NCBI RefSeq assembly: GCF_001619985.1
Contig: NW_017264207.1
Span: forward strand, 67,294 to 131,293
From: Xylona heveae TC161
Lineage: Eukaryota; Ascomycota; Xylonomycetes; Xylonales; Xylonaceae
Direction of reading: 5' to 3'
Length of the DNA stretch: 64,000 nucleotides
The position numbers were made by a program, and so were the translations under genes. A model generated the notes under the pieces. It had not been told where the DNA came from and did not search any database. It saw only the letters and a list, made by a program, of their open reading frames with translations. How positions within the stretch are numbered: the first letter of the stretch is position 1; each line of letters begins with the position of its first letter. Shown piece by piece: positions 61,254-64,000 of this stretch.

Positions 61254-61944
61254 ATCGCCGTTGGAAGATCGAGAGAGTGCGAGACTGGGCATGCTGGTTT
61301 CAGTGCAAAAAAAGAAGACAAAGCGCCAAAGGGCAGATAGAAGCTTTAAGATTGGAAAATGCGCATAGTATGAATGTTTTTCTTGGAAGTCTTGTCGCAG
61401 ATAAAGCGCAACACGTGAGAGAAACTAGAAAATTGGTCCTTTCAATAGCGAACAAATGACGGCAGAAACAAGTTTCTGTTGAAAGTGAAAGTGGGATGGT
61501 CCCTATCTCGTAGTGGCGTTTGTTTACAGGAAATATTCTGAGCAGGGCTTTGCATACTTCAGATTTGCACAAAACTTCCGTACGAGATGCTGGCGATAAT
61601 AAGCATACAGCACTGCTTGGCTAACTCATTTTCTCAGATTTCATATCAAAAATACACCTTTGACGTTTCGATAATATCATAGATGATCAATATGGATGGA
61701 ATGGTAAAGTTCAACCCCAGATTTGCTCTTGAGCTCCATCTCGGCAACTTCCGTGCTTGTGAAAGATACTCCAAACTCCAAAGACGTCCTTCTCTACATT
61801 ATCGCACATGATCTGGATCAAATACCTATTCCACCTCCACGACACTCCTTTTCTTTGCGGCTTCTTTCCCTTTTATCTTCCTTGTCCAGCCCTCTGAATC
61901 GTCTACAGCCCTGTCCCAGCGCATAGGGACAATCGTTGTCCAAG
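61254..61944. promoter_or_regulatory. Divergent promoter between the Cys-rich gene and U1-C
   Basis: About 690 bp between two divergent start codons. It is C/T-rich at 61840-61900, just before the U1-C ATG, as expected for a fungal 5' leader. No gene seen within it. Confidence 0.5.
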
Positions 61945-63045
61945 ATGCCGAAATATAAGTATTCCCGTCATGATATATGGAAAGCTCCTGCTAACATTCT
62001 CAGCACTCTTCTGTAGGTCTTTTCCTCCATATAATGTCACAACTCTGCGCCAATACTCCACATCATTTCCCCATATCAAAAGCACCTTTCGCCATCAATC
62101 CGACAGAGCTTCGACGCGCTAACCAGCTCAGGTGATTACTGCGATGTGTACCTCACACACGACTCGATGAGCGTGCGCAAGGCCCACAACGCCGGGCGAA
62201 ACCACCTCCGCAACGTCGTCGACTATTACCAGCGTACGTTACCTTACACGTTTAAATATTCTGTACCTTGATTCAAAGAAGCTCATGTATATGCACCATT
62301 AGAGATCGGCCACGAAGAAGCGCAGCACGTCATTGACAGCATCACGTCCTCATACGCCGCCGAAGGCGCGCCTGGCGCAAATCCTATGCTCGCCGCTGCT
62401 CCTGGCGTTGGAGGCGCTTTTCCTCCACCTCCATTCGGATTTCCGCCTGGCGCGCGTGTTCCGCCTCCGCCATTTGGCATGCCTGGCGCTCCTCCAGGCG
62501 CTGGTATTCCGCCGAGTACGTTACCCTCTGTGCTTAGGATCTGCATTAGTCAAAAATACCCTCCGTTCTAACCGTGTCTAGTCCCCTCACCCGCTGCAGC
62601 TGCTGCTGCGGCCGCGGCCGCAGCAGCCGGTCGCGGTGCCGGTGGTCCTGGAATTCCTCCACCGTTTCCCTTCCCTCCACCCGGCGCTCCTGGCGCGGCT
62701 GGATTTCCTCCGATTCCTCCTATCCCTGGCACCGGCTCGCCCGCTGCTCTAGCCGGCGGCGCATCCATGTCACCATTTCCTCCACCAGCGCCTGGAGGCA
62801 GTGCGCCGCCACCGCCAGGAGCCTTTGCCGCGTTCCCGCCGCCTGGTGCGCCTGCCGCGCCTGGAGCCCCAGGCGGTTTTGCTCCTCCCCCGCTCGGCGC
62901 AAGTCCTGGTGCCATGACCGGATTCCCTGCTCCACCAGGTGCCGGCGGCCCCTCGCCTGTGCCGGGAGTGCCAGGCTTCGCTGCGCCACCCCCGGGTATG
63001 TCTGCTGGTCCGCCTGCGCCTGGGGCCGGTGCGCCGGGGACATAG
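61945..63045 (+). CDS. yhc1: U1 small nuclear ribonucleoprotein C (U1-C), 5' splice-site recognition
   Basis: Five exons: 61945-61954 (10 nt), 62007-62012 (6 nt), 62132-62233, 62303-62515 and 62582-63045, giving about 264 aa. The N-terminus [17 protein letters not shown] with C6, C9, H24 and H30 is the U1-C zinc finger, followed by [36 protein letters not shown] and a long Pro/Gly/Ala-rich tail that includes an Ala run. U1-C is part of U1 snRNP and stabilises base-pairing of U1 snRNA with 5' splice sites in the nucleus. The conserved start can be rebuilt only if intron 1 begins ATAAGT and ends AC, with a branch-like GCTAAC 12 nt before the end. A purely GT-AG model would instead start at the ATG at 61970 and replace MPKF by an unrelated 12-residue leader, which contradicts family conservation. 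Confidence 0.9.
61955..62006 (+). other. Candidate U2-type AT-AC intron (intron 1 of U1-C)
   Basis: A 52-nt intron starting ATAAGTATT and ending CTCAGCAC, with GCTAAC at 61990-61995. The ATAAGT/AC ends are those of AT-AC introns removed by the major spliceosome, not the ATATCC of U12 introns. Removing it, together with the following intron (62013-62131), yields MPKFFCDYC exactly. If the nearby AG were used instead of AC, the protein would read MPKSLFCDYC. Confidence 0.7.
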
Positions 63046-64000
63046 AAGGAGCGAGATGGTGACTCGGTCACTTTTTCTTTTGCTTCATTGTTGCATTTCG
63101 ATTGCGTTGTGGCTGAAATCTTGGCCATGCCGTCACGTCACATTTAGAAATTGGGACCTTCTTGTTCTTCATCCGTTGTACTCTTTGGGCGTTTAGACAG
63201 GAGTAAAACCAATCCATGGGTAATGGGGATACTTGTATCGTATTAGGAAAAACCCTTTATTTCTTTTTTTCCATGTTAGAGAAAATTTTGAAAAAGTTAA
63301 CAACATATTTAAATTGTCACAATCGAGTATAAGAGAACTAGCGTTGCATCATGACAAAGGGTTCACCTGCGAGAAATCATACAATTCATAAATGTGACAT
63401 TGATAAAATTTATCCATTTGGGTCCTGCGGGATTCGGATACTGTGGTTTCTCCCTAAGCCTGGATGAAAAAGGGATATATGAGACAGAGTAGAGGTAGTT
63501 ATCTCACAAGATTTCAAAACTGAGAATGAACAAGGGAGGTATAAGGTGAGCAAGTGGAAAGAAGAAGAAAAGAAAAAAAGAGTACCAGAGTGCAAATTCA
63601 CCACCCGCAAGATAGATAAACAGGTCGTGAAGATAAATTCCCCGAATATGTCAGGGACTTGGCTCTAGCAAGATGAGACGAGAGAGCAGAGGCAGAAACA
63701 CCGCGAGATCCCATACACGCAGAGAATCGAGCGGCAACAGTCGCAATGGAAAGGGGGAAAAAAAAGAGAAAAAGAAGTAGATAAGAAGGACGGAAGAGAA
63801 CAAGACGCCATGGAAAATGGCACCAAGATGCTCATCACCTATCGCCGGGCCAGATGATGCAAAGGGAATTGTTGTCAAGGAGTGGAAGAAGACGCAAAGT
63901 AAATTTTTGACCCAGGGCCGCGAAGAGAAAGGAAGGAAAAAAAGCGATGACAAAAGGATAGGCACATCTAATGTTCAGAGAACTAGAGGGAAGAATGAAA
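63046..64000. other. 3' flank of U1-C to the window end
   Basis: About 950 bp. Purine-rich on the + strand from 63500, with A-runs, which suggests the 3' untranslated region or leader of a gene outside the window on the minus strand. No supported gene. Confidence 0.5.

Overview
The window is nuclear DNA of a filamentous ascomycete, most likely a eurotiomycete close to Aspergillus, Penicillium or Talaromyces. The evidence is dense protein-coding genes on both strands, short introns (mostly 45-80 nt) with GT...AG ends and CTAAC/CTGAC-like branch sites, and a wetA conidiation gene. I see no viral element, CRISPR array, rRNA or convincing tRNA, and no intact transposon. Gene models were spliced by eye from reading frame, splice consensus and family conservation.

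Layout, left to right: a 5'-truncated zinc-knuckle protein (Gis2/Byr3 type, +); a proline-racemase-superfamily enzyme (+); a large protein kinase with an acidic tail (-); Nce102 (-); Snf1/AMPK alpha (-); a conserved fungal protein of unknown function (-), followed by a short orphan coding fragment; an anion:cation symporter-type MFS carrier (+); a sterol glucosyltransferase-like protein (+); a long gene-poor stretch with a near-perfect hairpin; wetA (-); a weak orphan frame (-); Erv25/p24 (-); a Mim2-like small protein (-) divergent from eIF2-beta (+); an AIM24-family protein (+); Mediator subunit 1 (-); glutamine synthetase glnA (-); a small Cys/His-rich protein (+) inside a 4.4-kb gap; a GH31 glycosidase (-); a 1308-aa disordered protein carrying a repeated short motif (+); a Cys-rich conserved fungal protein (-); and the U1 snRNP C protein (+).

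Most genes are single-copy housekeeping functions (translation, splicing, transcription, secretion, mitochondrial import, nitrogen assimilation) mixed with regulators of carbon response (Snf1) and sporulation (WetA). There is no sign of a biosynthetic cluster or operon-like logic. The only obvious shared promoter is the 456-bp divergent one between the Mim2-like gene and eIF2-beta.

The most interesting observation is in the U1-C gene (61945-63045). Its conserved N-terminus is rebuilt exactly only if the first intron is a U2-type AT-AC intron (ATAAGT...AC, 52 nt) followed by a 6-nt exon. U1-C is the protein that helps U1 snRNP recognise 5' splice sites, so a non-canonical 5' splice site in its own first intron suggests a possible self-regulatory splicing switch. 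Other points worth a check are a 14-nt exon encoding part of a kinase activation segment, an AIM24 start one base out of frame, a wetA model short at its N-terminus, and the hairpin at 26284-26342.
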